In this document: positions 31,112-43,780 of the stretch, in pieces
Numbering within the stretch: the stretch's first letter is position 1
Layout of the letters: each line of letters opens with the position of its first letter
NCBI GenBank assembly: GCA_023014365.1
Contig: JAEBUN010000014.1
Coordinates: 434,001 to 498,000 of the forward strand
Source: Lepiota brunneoincarnata
Lineage: Eukaryota; Basidiomycota; Agaricomycetes; Agaricales; Agaricaceae
Reading direction: 5' to 3'
DNA: 64,000 bases
The notes under the pieces: generated by a model
Told to the model about the DNA's origin: nothing
The model's database searches: none
What the model saw: only the letters and a program-made list of their open reading frames with translations
Position numbers and translations under genes: made by a program

Positions 31112-34100
31112 GAGCGTGTTCCGGTAGCGCTCCTCGGACGTTAGGTTCCTACATCAATGTTGCTCGGTAACGCATATCTTTCATCAGATGCCTTGCTCGC
31201 CGGGCCCCCAACTCGACAGTGACTGGGCTCGGGGCGGTTACACTGGTGTTTTCCGCATTGAACGTACTCACTTATGCACTGTGGTGGAAGAAGCTGCAGA
31301 GGGCATGCTATACGCATACAGCACATTATCCTCTTCGCCGCTCTTCGTTCTCTCAGGAAAATAAGCTGGCAAGATCGCTCGTGGGGTGTGCAGGTCGAGT
31401 CGGTATGGTCCACATTCTGAGTTCTCATGCCCTCTGCTGACTACAACATTGATGACTTCAACTACCAACTTCTCCTTAGGCCAATCAGTGCTCTCTTTGG
31501 CGCTCTTCACCCCCTTGGTCCTTCTCGCTTCGGACGAATACAGGGCACTTGTTGTGGCGTTAATTAGCTTTGTACATCACTGCCATTAAACCGGCCCCAA
31601 TGGTGCTATCTGGCATCCTCACCATTATCAAAGGCATCCCTTTGTGGAATTGAAACATATCCAAGCGATGATCAGAGAGTCTCCCAAACTCGAATCTTGC
31701 CGGGTTACTCGAGGGCACCCAGCCGTGCACAAGGACAGAGGGGGTCCCAGGCACGTGGAGTGACTGTGGTTTTACCTTCATATGACATGCCAATGCATGG
31801 CCTCCTGCAGCTGACACCTGAATGTCGGTATGCGCACGCACACCGCAAATAGTTGTTTAAAAAGATCACCAAATAATTTATTGCGAGGACTTGGCATATA
31901 TAGTGCACATCCGCCTGTCGAAGAAGATAGACGTCGGGATGCCTCTTGACTTGGCAACCCATTGTCGTGCAGCATGATGAGCTTGGAGATAGTGAGCTCA
32001 CTCGAAGGTTTCGTTATTTCCTCTTTCGTTTGTTCTCTTGTTCTCTGTATGATATAATTGTAGTCTCCCTGAAGTCCAGCCTCGCGTCATAGACATCAGG
32101 GTCACGATTTTTCAACCTATTGATTGTGTGTATCATAAAGTGCGCTCCCTCGATACCACCATTAGACACCCGTAAATCTGTGAGCCACTGGGATATTCGT
32201 GCATAGGGTGGGAAATTGTCCGCGATGCAGCCCCAACCTCCTCGAAGTGTGCGTTTTAGGTTGACTAACATCGCCCCCGCATAGAGGTGAGCGGACTCGG
32301 CAAGGATAGCGGAAGGAAGCCCGAGTAAAGAAAGTAGGTGGTGTGGAAAGAGGTGCCTCATACCATGCCCCACTGCGCATACTGCCGCAGCGGAAGCACA
32401 AGCAGGGGACGGCACCCGTCCAAGTCCCCTCCTGAAACAATAACGGTGCCTCGTGGCCCAACGGGGTCGAGCTCAAAGGGCTTTCCGTTGCATCTGAGAG
32501 CAGTACTATCAAATTTAGACTCGTCGGAGGGATTTGAGACTCATTTAGCGTGATCAACATTATCGTGCCCAAGATCCAGCCCCCGCCAAACCTGAAGCAG
32601 ACATCCTCGCTTCCTTTTACCGTTAATAGCACTTGATGCCAAGATTAGCACACGGGATAAGATTACTCGACCGCCGTGGAAGGCCTGGTATCAACTGGTC
32701 GTGCATTTTTTCCCAGTCGCCCCCACCCACGTTCAAACCCGCCAACTTTATAGGTGACCGCACACTCGGCCTCACAAGACTTTCAACGTGAGCGCGTCAG
32801 TCAATCGTCAGCTGAAAAACAGATTGTCCTGGGTGGGCAGAAGGCAGCGGGCGAGGCCTCGGGAAGGCATATCACGAACTTGACACCTTCAACACTTTCG
32901 GAAGGCGCTGACAGAAACCGAAGCGTCGGTGCTAGCGGTACATGCTGATGATCGGACAGAGGAAAGACGGCGGGAACAACACAGAAATCGACTTTCCTGA
33001 GGTGCTCGAGCACAATCCGGAGGGGAGTTGGAGCTACCTAGCACTAGGTATCTCCTTCATTAGAGTCAGAGAATAAGAATCGAGTTTCTTGAGATAACCT
33101 GATCCAGGCGGCGGGGGTGGAATGTTGGTCCAAGTTGACCCGCCTTGCCCCAACCCTACCCGTGAATATGCACAATGAGGTGCCAAGTGTCGGTATTAGA
33201 CTAGCGAACGGGTGCGCACCATTCTGTGGTGGTGCTCAGCGGGCCACGGGCTGCATCCTCCATGAGGATGCTACCCATGTTGTCCCCTGCCCTCCACCAC
33301 ACCGCCAAAAGTTGTCTGCTCGTGATCGCGGAAACCTCGGAAGGGGCAGCAGGGCTTGGCCGAACGGTACCTAAGTAGGCCATGAGGCACCTTACAGGGG
33401 TAGACCAGCCGCGGCGGTAAATGGTCCCGTCCCAAGCACAGGATATATTAAGGGCTCAGTTAAAGGGAATGGATTGGATTGACAGGGGTGGTGAACTGTA
33501 AGACGGAGACTTATGAGGTTGACGGTGAAACTGCGAGATTGAGACAGGGACCTACCATTTACGAGGTGGTAGTACAGACCTGCTTGGCCGATTGCAGCTG
33601 GCTGTATAAAGACGCCCAAAAGGGACAAACTTGATACTATAATCCACCTCCTTCTCCTCGCATTGGGTTTCCAGAGGCAGGACAGGTACAGTCTTAACCA
33701 CCCTGGAGTGTGGTGGACGATTATCGGTGGCGTGTTTTCGGTCAAAGGCCATAACACCGTCCCGCCAATTGGGTGAATGGGCTTTGCAAGGTCGGGATGG
33801 AAGCCCAGGAGAGGATGGCAACATAAGCATGTGGAAAAAAAAAACTCACGTGTCATGCCTCATGCTCATGACCGACAGAGCACAAGGACTTGGTGCTTGT
33901 TCTATTCCGTGTCCAGGTCTCCGCCTTCTGAAGTGATCATAATAGGTTGCGGCCCAACGACGTGTATTCAAACGAGAACCTTCCACTGAGCTCGAGAGCG
34001 GCACTATTAGATTCGTCAACATGAATTGGGACTGATGTCTAGCGAGAAAGAGCATGACCTTAAACCTTAACTGTTCAAGATCGAGTTTGTGCGAAATCGA

Positions 34101-37100
34101 AGCCAAGGTACTAGATGCATCTTGGCCCATGAACATCCCGGCTTCCCTCTGTCGCCAATATTCTAACACGGGGTGGTTAACATGCAAGTAATTATGCACA
34201 CATTGCAAGACAAAAATAGTTTACAACCATGCAAGAACCAGTATCTGTTAACCGTGTGGTTATTATCCATTCGACCCCTAAAACCAACGTCCACCCTCAC
34301 AGACTTCCCGGGTAAAGATCATAGTTGGTCCCATGCGACTGTCATGAGTGGGTTAGTCGACCCGTCGACTGAATGATGAAATCCGCAAACCTGATCGGCG
34401 ACCTCGAAAGAGTAGATATCATGACCGGGTGAGCAGTGAGCAGCGAGCCGGTGCCTTATGTCTTAAAGAGCCGGATTGGAAGCCGTGATAGAGACCGACG
34501 TAGTGATGCCAGCTCCACACACTCACATCTGGATAGAAGAACGTCGGGTATCCATTTTCCTAGAGTTGCTCCAATTTAATCCAATGGGAGAGGTAGAGTA
34601 GCGAGAGTCATTTGTGAAAGGAGGCTGCAATGTTGCTGCGCAATCGAAAGGTCGACAGCGACGACGATTTGGTGGATTTTTTTGGTATACGTACTCATGC
34701 TGCCTCGTACACCGTGCTTTATACCGTGTGTTATTCAGCAGGGGGCGGCGTCAAACCAACATCAAGTGACAGTGAGTCACATGGATGTTGGTACGCGTCA
34801 GTATCAGGTGACAGTCAGTCCACCAGCGGTCGTTGGGTGTCACGTGATCAGCAATCTCGGGACATGGAGGCGGAAGAGAAGAACAACAGGAGCGAGGAGC
34901 ATCCAGCAGTGAGTGTGGAAATAGTTGACTATTTAGGTCTCAGGTGTGGCTGACGTCTCCTGATCTTCCTGTAGCCAATATCACTGGATAGGATTATATC
35001 TACTGTGGGCTATGCGATGTAGGGGTCCTGAACCCGGGCTGTACATACAGTACACAAACACCGAGGAGGGCACAGGCACAGTGAGTGATCGTATTTTTAC
35101 CTTTCACACGACATACTAATTCGCAGCCTCCTGTAGCTGGCACCTGAATGTGGGGGTGCACGCGCACACCGCAAATAGTTGTTGAAAAAGAACGCCGAAT
35201 AATCCATTGCGACAACATGGCGTGTATGGTGCACGTCTGTATGCCATACCTCATGCTCGTGGTTGGCAAAATGAGGGCTTGAAGACCATACTATCACAGG
35301 GGAAGCGCAACCAGGGGATGGCACCTGTCCAAGTCTCCTCCTGAAATGACAACGGTGGCTCGCGGCCCAATGGGGTAGAGTTCAGAAAGGGCTTTCGGTT
35401 GCGTCTGTTAGTAGTACTGTCAAATTTAGATTCGTCAATGGAATTTGAGACTCATTTAGCGCGACCAACCTTATCATGCCACATCTGGCCGCTACCAAAC
35501 CGAAGCGATGGTACTTGATGGAAGCAAAGTCATCCTGGCTTCCCTGCAGTGTTAATAGCACTTGATGCCAAGGTCCGGGCACGGGATAAGAATAGTCCAC
35601 ACTCGTAGAAGGCCAGGTACGTGCTGATCATGCATTTCTTATTCCGTCATCCCCCAGGTCCGCCAACTTTATAGGTGACGTGCACCTGGTCCCACAAGGC
35701 TTTCGGCATGAGTGCGTCAGTGGACCGTCAGCCAAAGAACAAGGCCCACGAACCTGACCAGCACTTTGGCAGGTTATTCTGCATGGGCGGAGGGCAGCGG
35801 GTGAGCCCTCCGGAAGGCGCGACAGAAACCAAGGCGCGGTACCAGCGCCGCATGCTGACGGTAGGACAGGGGAAAGATGATGGAAAGAACGAACACCAGT
35901 CCTGAGAGTTGGTGGGTTAACGGGCTCTGGGCAGGTTTATTGCACATGCCATTTATTACAGCGAAAGCAATAGCAGATGATTGATGACCACTGATATAGT
36001 CCACTCGAGTCAAGTCTTGGAGCACAAGCCTGAAGTAATCGCGCACACATACATACAAGACACGGTGCCCCCCCGCGGATAGCGCTACAGATCTGGTTCC
36101 CATTCAATCCTGTGTTGTCCGAGCGGCATGAACAGGACCCACGCTTCGAATCGCGAGCTTCTGCAGGGTACTGAACAGCAAGATGACGCCAGCATGGTCA
36201 AGCCACTGCCTCTACTGCGCGTGCACTCCTGGGTGAGCATATGAGTTACGAAGACAACGCAGGTGTAGCATCCGTCTGAAATCATTATGGCGGTTATTGA
36301 GTAGAGGGGTGATTCAGGAAACAATCGTCGTTTATCACATGACCATAGACTGATCATCAATCATGGGATGCACGACTACGCATCACGTCCAAACTGAACA
36401 GAGTCATGGTTCACTATACCCTTCTCAATGCATTATGTACACCAAATAATCATGCGCACCTTCCATCCTTCGGCGCGCAAGCGGTGACGCCCAGACCCGC
36501 AATTCACGGACGATGCGAGCTGGGGATCCTGCACCTTTGGCGTTTTAGCAGACGTTACACACCTCCCCTCAGCATTAATCAGTGCTGTAAATATTAATAG
36601 TCATCGATATGATTGTGTCAGGTTCTTAAAGATGCGCACACGTGCCACCTCCAGGTCAGAGGACAGTTGAGTTTCTTGAGATCAGCTGTAATCAAGTGAC
36701 GAAATTAGTCTATAACCGTAGGGCCTAGTATACGTGCTCGTGCGGTTGTTATCTATTCGACCCCCAAAAACAACATCCACCCTCTCTGGCTTCACGGATA
36801 ACATGCGCAGTTGGTCCCGTGCAACCGTCATAAGTGGGTTAGTCAACCCATCGACTGAATGACAAGGCCCACAAACCTGATCAGCAACCCCAAAAGAGTG
36901 ACCGAGCGAACAGCGAGCAAAGCTCTACGCCTCGGGGAGCCGGATTGGAAGCCGTGATAGAGACCGGCGCAGTGATGCCAGCCCCACACACTGACATCTG
37001 GGTCGAGGTAAGAGGAACAGAAGAGCATCAGGTGGCCAATCCGGTGGGGGAGGAGATAAAGTATTGAGAGTCATTTGTGAAAGGAGGCTGCAATGTTGAT

Positions 37101-39300
37101 GTGCAATCGAAGGGTGGACGGCGATGAGAACATGGTGAATTTTTTCGTTATATTTTGGCGTGGGACAATGCGGGCCGTTTGTTCCTATCCCAACTTCTTT
37201 CCGAACAAGGTTACTAGGCCCGAAGCAAGGCTACACACATAAACATGTATTGGTTTGAGACCGAGCCTTCCATGAAAAAACATACCCATGCCCCCCCACA
37301 CGTCACGCCTCATACCGCATCACACACTTCCCGGAATCCTTAGTCGAAAAAAATCCTGAGAGCTCCGGAGCCTGGGATCATGCAGATTCGGGAACAGCAC
37401 TTCCAGACACGTCGCATAAGCACTTATGACACAGCCGAAAGCGGATGGAAAGGTATTGTTGAACTACAAGAGGGAGAGCTGTGAGAAAAAGAGTAAAAAG
37501 GTAGAATCGAGACATGAACTTACCGTTTTTGAGACGTTGATGTGCTTGCCTCGTCTCCTGGTCTACTGCCCGACGCCGAAAGGGAATGGACTTGGCAGTG
37601 GCTTCACCTTCTCCTTCTACCCCTCAACATCGCCATTATGAGGTTACAAGAAATCGAAGCTCAACCATTGCTGAAGGGGGTGAATTACTATCAACCAAAG
37701 TGTTCGCTTCAAGGTGAGGGGACTTAGAAGGGGCAAGGGAGAAGGTGGTGATACGTACCTGGTAAACCTGGCTCCCAGACAAGTACCCGGGCTTAGCATC
37801 CAATACACAGTGGTGGTAGAACCAGAAGATAGCATCAGGCCAGGCGGCGCTTCATAATCCAAAAGGGTGGAGTCGAACAGTAAGTTGGTCAGCTAGATTT
37901 GAGATATGTTTAGCGCGGCGGGGCCCTGCCGAATTAAAGCATAGATGCTATAGCCCATGGAAGCCAACATGTCCTACTCCCTTGGCCGTAATAGCAAGGC
38001 TCGGACATGGGTCATTCAACAAGCGAAGCAATTGCCTACGCGTCGTACGATAAAAAGAAAAGTAGTCGACTCCAGTGTAAGGCGATTGGAAGGCGTGACA
38101 GAAACCGAGGCGTCGGTGCTAGCGCTGCATGCTAACGACCGGACAGAGGAAAGATGATGGGAACAACACCAGAAATCGATTTTCCCGAGGTGAGCTGGAG
38201 CTACTTGTGAAAGATCGGCAAATTATCGATGTCACGCAAGAGAGGGTGGGCGGCGAGGAGAATGCGTTTCCAACGGTCCGAAGTAATACCTGCTGGATGC
38301 TCCTGTTCTACCGTAAATGGAGGGGCCTGTGCCCCATTCGAGGCGCTAAGTGCCGAAATCGGGTGGAGCACCCAAGTCCAGCTGTATTCGAGACCTCCAT
38401 CAGACTACAGAGAAGCGAGTCGGACTCGCGCCCTCCATAAAAAACGGGACTCACGTCATATCCTACACTATGGCTCGACGTCAATTTGGGGAGCAGCACT
38501 TCCGGACATGTACCTAGGCCCTCGGTGAAGGAAAAGAGGATCGGTTGAGAGATACGACGAGCTACAAGAGACAGAACTGTGAGGATGATGGTGAAAGAGC
38601 AAATCCAAGATGAGAGCCTACTGACCTATGACGTGGTATTATGTTTCCATGTCGGAGATGGGAACACTGGTCCTGAGAGTTGGCGGGTGAATGGGCTCGG
38701 CGGAGGCTTATTGCATAGTGGAAGCAGCAAAAGCAATGATCGATGAGCGCTGAGCTAGTCCACTCCAGACAAGTCGTGGAGCAATCACACACACGTATGT
38801 ACATGTAAGACGCAGTGCTCCCCGTAGATAGAGCCACGGGTCTGGGTCCGGGTGGCATGAAAAGGACCCGCGCTCCTAATCGTGAGCGTCTGGCGCTCAA
38901 CAGGAGGATGACAACGGCAATGCCTCTACTGCACGTGCATTCTTGGGTGAGCATATGAGTCGCGAAGACAACGCATGTCCAGGTATCTTCGTGAAACCAC
39001 TACGGCGGTTTATGGACAGAAGGGTGACTTCAGGTAATGCGTTGGTTGTCGCGTATCACATGACCGTTATGGATCATCGATCATCGATCCAGTCGCGCCC
39101 AAATTGAACAGGAATCACGGTCCATTGTACTCTGCTCAATGCACACCAAGTAATCGTGGGTGCCTTCCATCCGTCAATGTTCAAGCAGCGATGGTCAGGC
39201 TTGCGGTTCATAGACAATGCCCGCTGGGGATTCTGCATCCTTAGTGTTAGCAAACATTACACACCGCCCCTCAGCGTTATCAGTGCTGTGCATGGTTACC
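31112..39300. repeat. Decayed, partly triplicated region without intact genes
   Basis: Several blocks recur in the same orientation at reduced similarity: about 31790-31925 with 35105-35245; 32370-32790 with 35290-35730; 32900-33000 with 35814-35905 and 38090-38190; 34255-34690 with 36740-37145; and 36060-36560 with 38810-39300. The order is compatible with an ancient tandem duplication of a unit of roughly 3 kb, followed by indels. At 31215-31310 a plus-strand remnant (LGAVTLVFSALNVLTYALWW) resembles the last membrane helix of a common basidiomycete membrane-protein family. I find no long open frame, LTR pair or terminal inverted repeat that explains the duplicated unit. Confidence 0.55.
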
Positions 39301-39467
39301 AATATAGAATATGTCGGGTTCAATGGGAAACTAACCTTACCTTTTTCGTTGAAGACGTGCACGCCTCGTGCCACCCCCAGGCTTCCATACACAGCCGGAC
39401 TGTTCGCTTCTTTGTCTCCCTCTCAAACCTTCACCCCCACCATCATTATCTACAGTATCGTTCAGCA

Positions 39468-42400
39468 ATGGCTACCGACTCAACCCCCTTCCGTTTCTCA
39501 AGGGTTTTTGCTATTCGTCGAATTTCACCGAATACTACTGAGAGACCCCCCTCGACAATCCGTAAATACTTATCGAAATGGCTGCCCATACCCAAGTCAG
39601 ACTCCAAGCGCATCACTTCTGGTGCTCAAGAGCCAAGTGCCCCCGACGATTATGACTCCCGCGGGTCTCGAGTCCGTGAATATACCACCGTCGCACTCAC
39701 TACGGTGCTACCTATCACCGAAGCCATCCCAGTTGCGGGGCCTCCCTTGAAAGCAGCCATCGGCGGCTTGCTAGCAGCCCTCCAAATTATCGACGTGAGT
39801 TCTGATAGGTTCCCAATTGTCTAGATTGACCAAGAAACTAATCCCAATTTTTAGCGAATCGATCGGAACAACCGAGATGCCAAGATTCTCGAGACGAGGC
39901 TCCGTCGGCTGAACGAACATCTCGCCGCCGTTCCAGGTGTCTCCTCCCAGGAACTCAATGTCCTTCGCGACGGTTTAACTGCGTACGTCCATAGAGTCTC
40001 ACCATCTACATACCCTCCCTAATAATCGTAGTAAACTGAACGAAACCTTGACAACCCTGAAGGAAGTTGGGGATGAAGCGAAAGGTCCGATACGCAACTA
40101 CTTGCACAGGTGATTCGCCAATGCTCTGAAGAAATCACGTTCTATATGTCGGAGTGTACCGTAAGAGCTTTTTCTGCGAATCCAGATCGAGAATATTATT
40201 CTGAAAACACTTGTCCGCCAGCTCGTGAGTAACATGTATATCGCAGCGAATATCGAGGTGTTTGTCCCTCCGGCACCACGACCCGCAGCTGGTTGGGCAA
40301 CGGGAATCACCTTGGTGGACGCAACCCGGAAGGAGTGGCCATTGCCTGCATTCCTTGCGGTGTCGCACGAGGTATGTGTTCAAGGTGTATCAATGGACTC
40401 GGGTGGCCTGGTGATTCGCTGACCGGATTGAAACAGGTCTTTTTGGGGGCCATTTCCGCACTCATGAAAACGGACAAATTGGAAGTCCGTGTGCAGCGGC
40501 CATATGTGGAAAGGGGCATGTATGACCTCTGCATCGACGAGGGTGGTAAGGTTGTCCCAATTACGGGAGAGAGTGATTGGTCCAGGGTTCAGCCCGGGAC
40601 AAGGATTGTCATGAGTGCAATTCTTGTGCGGCGACAATTCACTGGCAATAAAAGGTATAAATGTCCCCGGTGCAAGGCCTGGAATGATGCTGGTGGCTAT
40701 GAAGGTGTATCAATTGACTGGTAAGTCCAGTTACCTCCTTGGTATTGATTTTAAAACAATAGATTATGTTTTAGCAAGAAATGTGATGGTCGGTTCCAGA
40801 TGTCAGAAGCAGATACTGCACCAGGGCAGAGAATAAGCTATCAATCTAATATAGGGGATACTCAAGATATAGGCCTATTGCAAAACATCCACCTAAAACA
40901 AGTTGTAAGTAGCTGGCCAAATTGAGTAATTGCAATGATTGACATTTTGACTTTGATGAATTTTACTCTATTTCTATTTTAGCCAGTAGGTTTTGCATTT
41001 TTTGTCAGCTAGACTTGAAACACTGATCTTGTCTGTCTTCATTTTCACATCTCAGGAGGTGGGTTCTCCAGTTTGTGACCTGTGTTTGAAACACTGACCT
41101 TGTCTGTCTTCACTTTCACCTCTCAGTTTGTGGGTTCTCCAGTTTGTGACCTGTGCTTGAAACACTGACCTTGTCTGTCTTCACTTTCACCTCTCAGAGA
41201 GTGGGTTCTCCAGTTTGTGACCTGTGTTTGAAACACTGACCTTGTCTGTCTTCACTTTCACCTCTCAGTTTGTGGGTTCTCCAGTTTGTGACCTGTGTTT
41301 GAAACACTGACCTTGTTTGTCTTCACTTTCACCTCTCAGTTTGTGGGTTCTCCAGTTTGTGACCTGTGTTTGAAACACTGACCTTGTCTGTCTTCACTTT
41401 CACCTCTCAGTTTGTGGGTTTTCCAGTTTGTGACCTGTGTTTGAAACACTGACCTTGTCTGTCTTCACTTTCACCTCTCAGGAGGTGGGTTCTCCAGTTT
41501 GTGACCTGTGTTTGAAACACTGACCTTGTCTGTCTTCACTTTCACCTCTCAGTTTGTGGGTTCTCCAGTTTGTGACCTGTGTTTGAAACACTGACCTTGT
41601 CTGTCTTCACTTTCACCTCTCAGGAGGTGGGTTCTCCAGTTTGTGACCTGTGCTTGAAACACTGACCTTGTCTGTCTTCACTTTCACCTCTCAGGAGGTG
41701 GGTTCTCCAGTTTGTGACCTGTGCTTGAAACACTGACCTTGTCTGTCTTCACTTTCACCTCTCAGTTTGTGGGTTCTCCAGTTTGTGACCTGTGTTTGAA
41801 ACACTGACCTTGTTTGTCTTCACTTTCACCTCTCAGTTTGTGGGTTCTCCAGTTTGTGACCTGTGTTTGAAACACTGACCTTGTCTGTCTTCACTTTCAC
41901 CTCTCAGGAGGTGGGTTTTCCAGTTTGTGACCTGTGTTTGAAACACTGACCTTGTCTGTCTTCACTTTCACCTCTCAGGAGGTGGGTTCTCCAGTTTGTG
42001 ACCTGTGCTTGAAACACTGACCTTGTCTGTCTTCACTTTCACCTCTCAGTTTGTGGGTTCTCCAGTTTGTGACCTGTGTTTGAAATACTAACCTTGTCTG
42101 TCTTCACTTTCACTTCTCAGGAGGTGGGTTCTCCAGTTTGTGACCTGTGTTTGAAACACTGACCTTGTCTGTCTTCACTTTCACCTCTCAGGAGGTGGGT
42201 TCTCCAGTTTGTGACCTGTGCTTGAAACACTGACCTTGTCTGTCTTCACTTTCACCTCTCAGAGAGTGGGTTCTCCAGTTTGTGACCTGTGTTTGTAACA
42301 CTGACCTTGTCTGTCTTCACTTTCACCTCTCAGGAGGTGGGTTCTCCAGTTTGTGACCTGTGCTTGAAACACTGACCTTGTCTGTCTTCACTTTCACCTC

Positions 42401-43375
42401 TCAGGAGGTGGGTTCTCCAGTTTGTGACCTGTGCTTGAAACACTGACCTTGTCTGTCTTCACTTTCACCTCTCAGTTTGTGGGTTCTCCAGTTTGTGACC
42501 TGTGTTTGAAACACTGACCTTGTCTGTCTCCACTCTCACCCCTCAGGAGGTGGGTTCTCCAATTTGTGTCTTGTGTTTAAAATACTGACCCTGTCTGTCT
42601 CCACTCTCACCCCTCAGTTGGTGGGTTCTCCAGTTTGTGTCTTGTGTTTAAAATGCTGACCTTGTCTATCTTCATTCTCACTCCTTAGAGAGTAGGTTCT
42701 CCAATTTCATATTCTGCACTTGAAATACTAACCTAGCTTATATATATCTTTATTTTCTAGAGGGTGGGTGCTTTAGTCTTGTGGGCTATTTTCTAATCAC
42801 TGGGTTTATATCACCTCTTATTTTTCAGGAGGTCAGTCCTTCAACTATATGTGAAGCATTGATACATCCATCTTCTACCATCATTTTTAGGATGTTAGTA
42901 TTTATTGGTCTACTCAATCAACAACTGCTGACCTTTTTTCATCCCTTTGCCCTGCAGGAAGTTTGTATCCTTATGTTAATGCTATCTAGCTAACCTTTCT
43001 AACACCTATTTTTTATTTCTAGAATGTATTTGGTTCTTTCCCATCACTTTATATGGATGCTTACCTATTTTGTTTTTTATGCCACTTTCCAGAAGGTTTG
43101 TATCTTCATTCTGTTTATTGTCTATGGTATTGATCATATTTCTGTGTCTTAGGAGGTATCACTACATCTTACCACTACCCCCACGAAATATTGATTTTCC
43201 TTGCCATTTATTCTATAGTTTGTGAGTCATCTTCTTCCCTTAACAAATATTTATGTTCACAGGTAATTGGCTCCCCTAGGTTGTGAGTAAACATGCTATT
43301 CAAAATACTGTACCTTGTGCTGGTTTTATCTGATGACAATTCTTTCTACAGCCTCCCTGGTACTTTGATGACTGA
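39468..43375 (+). CDS. Ubiquitin-like (ULD-type) domain protein with zinc ribbon and microexon-like 3' array
   Basis: Exons that can be read are 39468-39794, 39855-39982, 40032-about 40430 (two apparent compensating one-base shifts near 40109 and 40205), a central exon from VFLGAIS at about 40437 to 40722, and one from about 40775 to 40904. The N-terminal half is helical. The centre matches the ubiquitin-like domain common in agaricomycetes (GITLVDATRKEWPLPAFLAV, VERGMYDLCIDEG, WSRVQPGTRIVMSAILV). A four-cysteine ribbon follows (YKCPRCKAW ... CKKCDGRFQ) and then LLQNIHLKQV at a GTAAGT donor. Downstream are 34 or so repeats of acceptor-triplet-donor (separate entry) and a last exon that could end PPWYFDD at 43375. 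The joining of the array to the gene is inference from phase and splice signals. Confidence 0.65.
40983..43351 (+). repeat. 71-bp tandem array; every unit carries AG-NNN-GTNNGT
   Basis: Twenty-four units with exact 71-bp spacing start at 41056 and end at 42689. Each has a pyrimidine-rich tract ending CTCTCAG (less often CTTAG), a variable triplet, then GTGGGT (GTAGGT in the last unit), a second GT site (CCAGTTTGTGACC) and a branch-like CACTGACC. The triplets are GAG (11), TTT (9), AGA (3) and TTG (1) while the other 68 bases are nearly constant. A less regular unit precedes (40983, CCA then GTAGGT). At least eight decayed units follow (AGG 42761, GAG 42829, GAT 42891, GAA 42958, AAT 43023, AAG 43093, GAG 43153, TTT 43219), nearly all keeping AG, three bases, then GT, even where the second GT site has been lost. 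The triplet, or a 15-base XVGSP codon block, would be in phase 0 with the flanking exons. Confidence 0.85.
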
Positions 43376-43780
43376 GCAATAGTTGGCAACCAGGCAGTGG
43401 CAAGATGGACAAGGTAAGTACCAGAGCAGTTTACCAGTTAGGCTTTGTAGAGCTAATTGAGCAGAACATTCCAAAGGGCAACAGAATTCTTTCAATTTTT
43501 TCATGGGAGGTTTTCAGAAATAGGTGGAAATACAACCAATAGTGCACATTTTGTTCTGTAAAGTGAATGGTGTACAGGTGTATATGTAACAGCTTCTCAA
43601 AGTCTTCATGCATAAGAGACATATACTATCCAGAGTATACGAGAGACTGAGACTAGCATATGTGCATGAAGCCATCCTCTAGGTCTAGTCAACCACATCA
43701 ACATTCGTGTTCACCCTTCATCATTATCATCATCATTAGCAACAGCACCATTACAGGTCAACTATAAAATTTTAAACATT

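Noticed and set aside
40983..43351. The 71-bp array as a CRISPR array
   Set aside because: The genome is eukaryotic, the near-identical part is 68 bp and the variable part only 3 bp, so there are no spacers.
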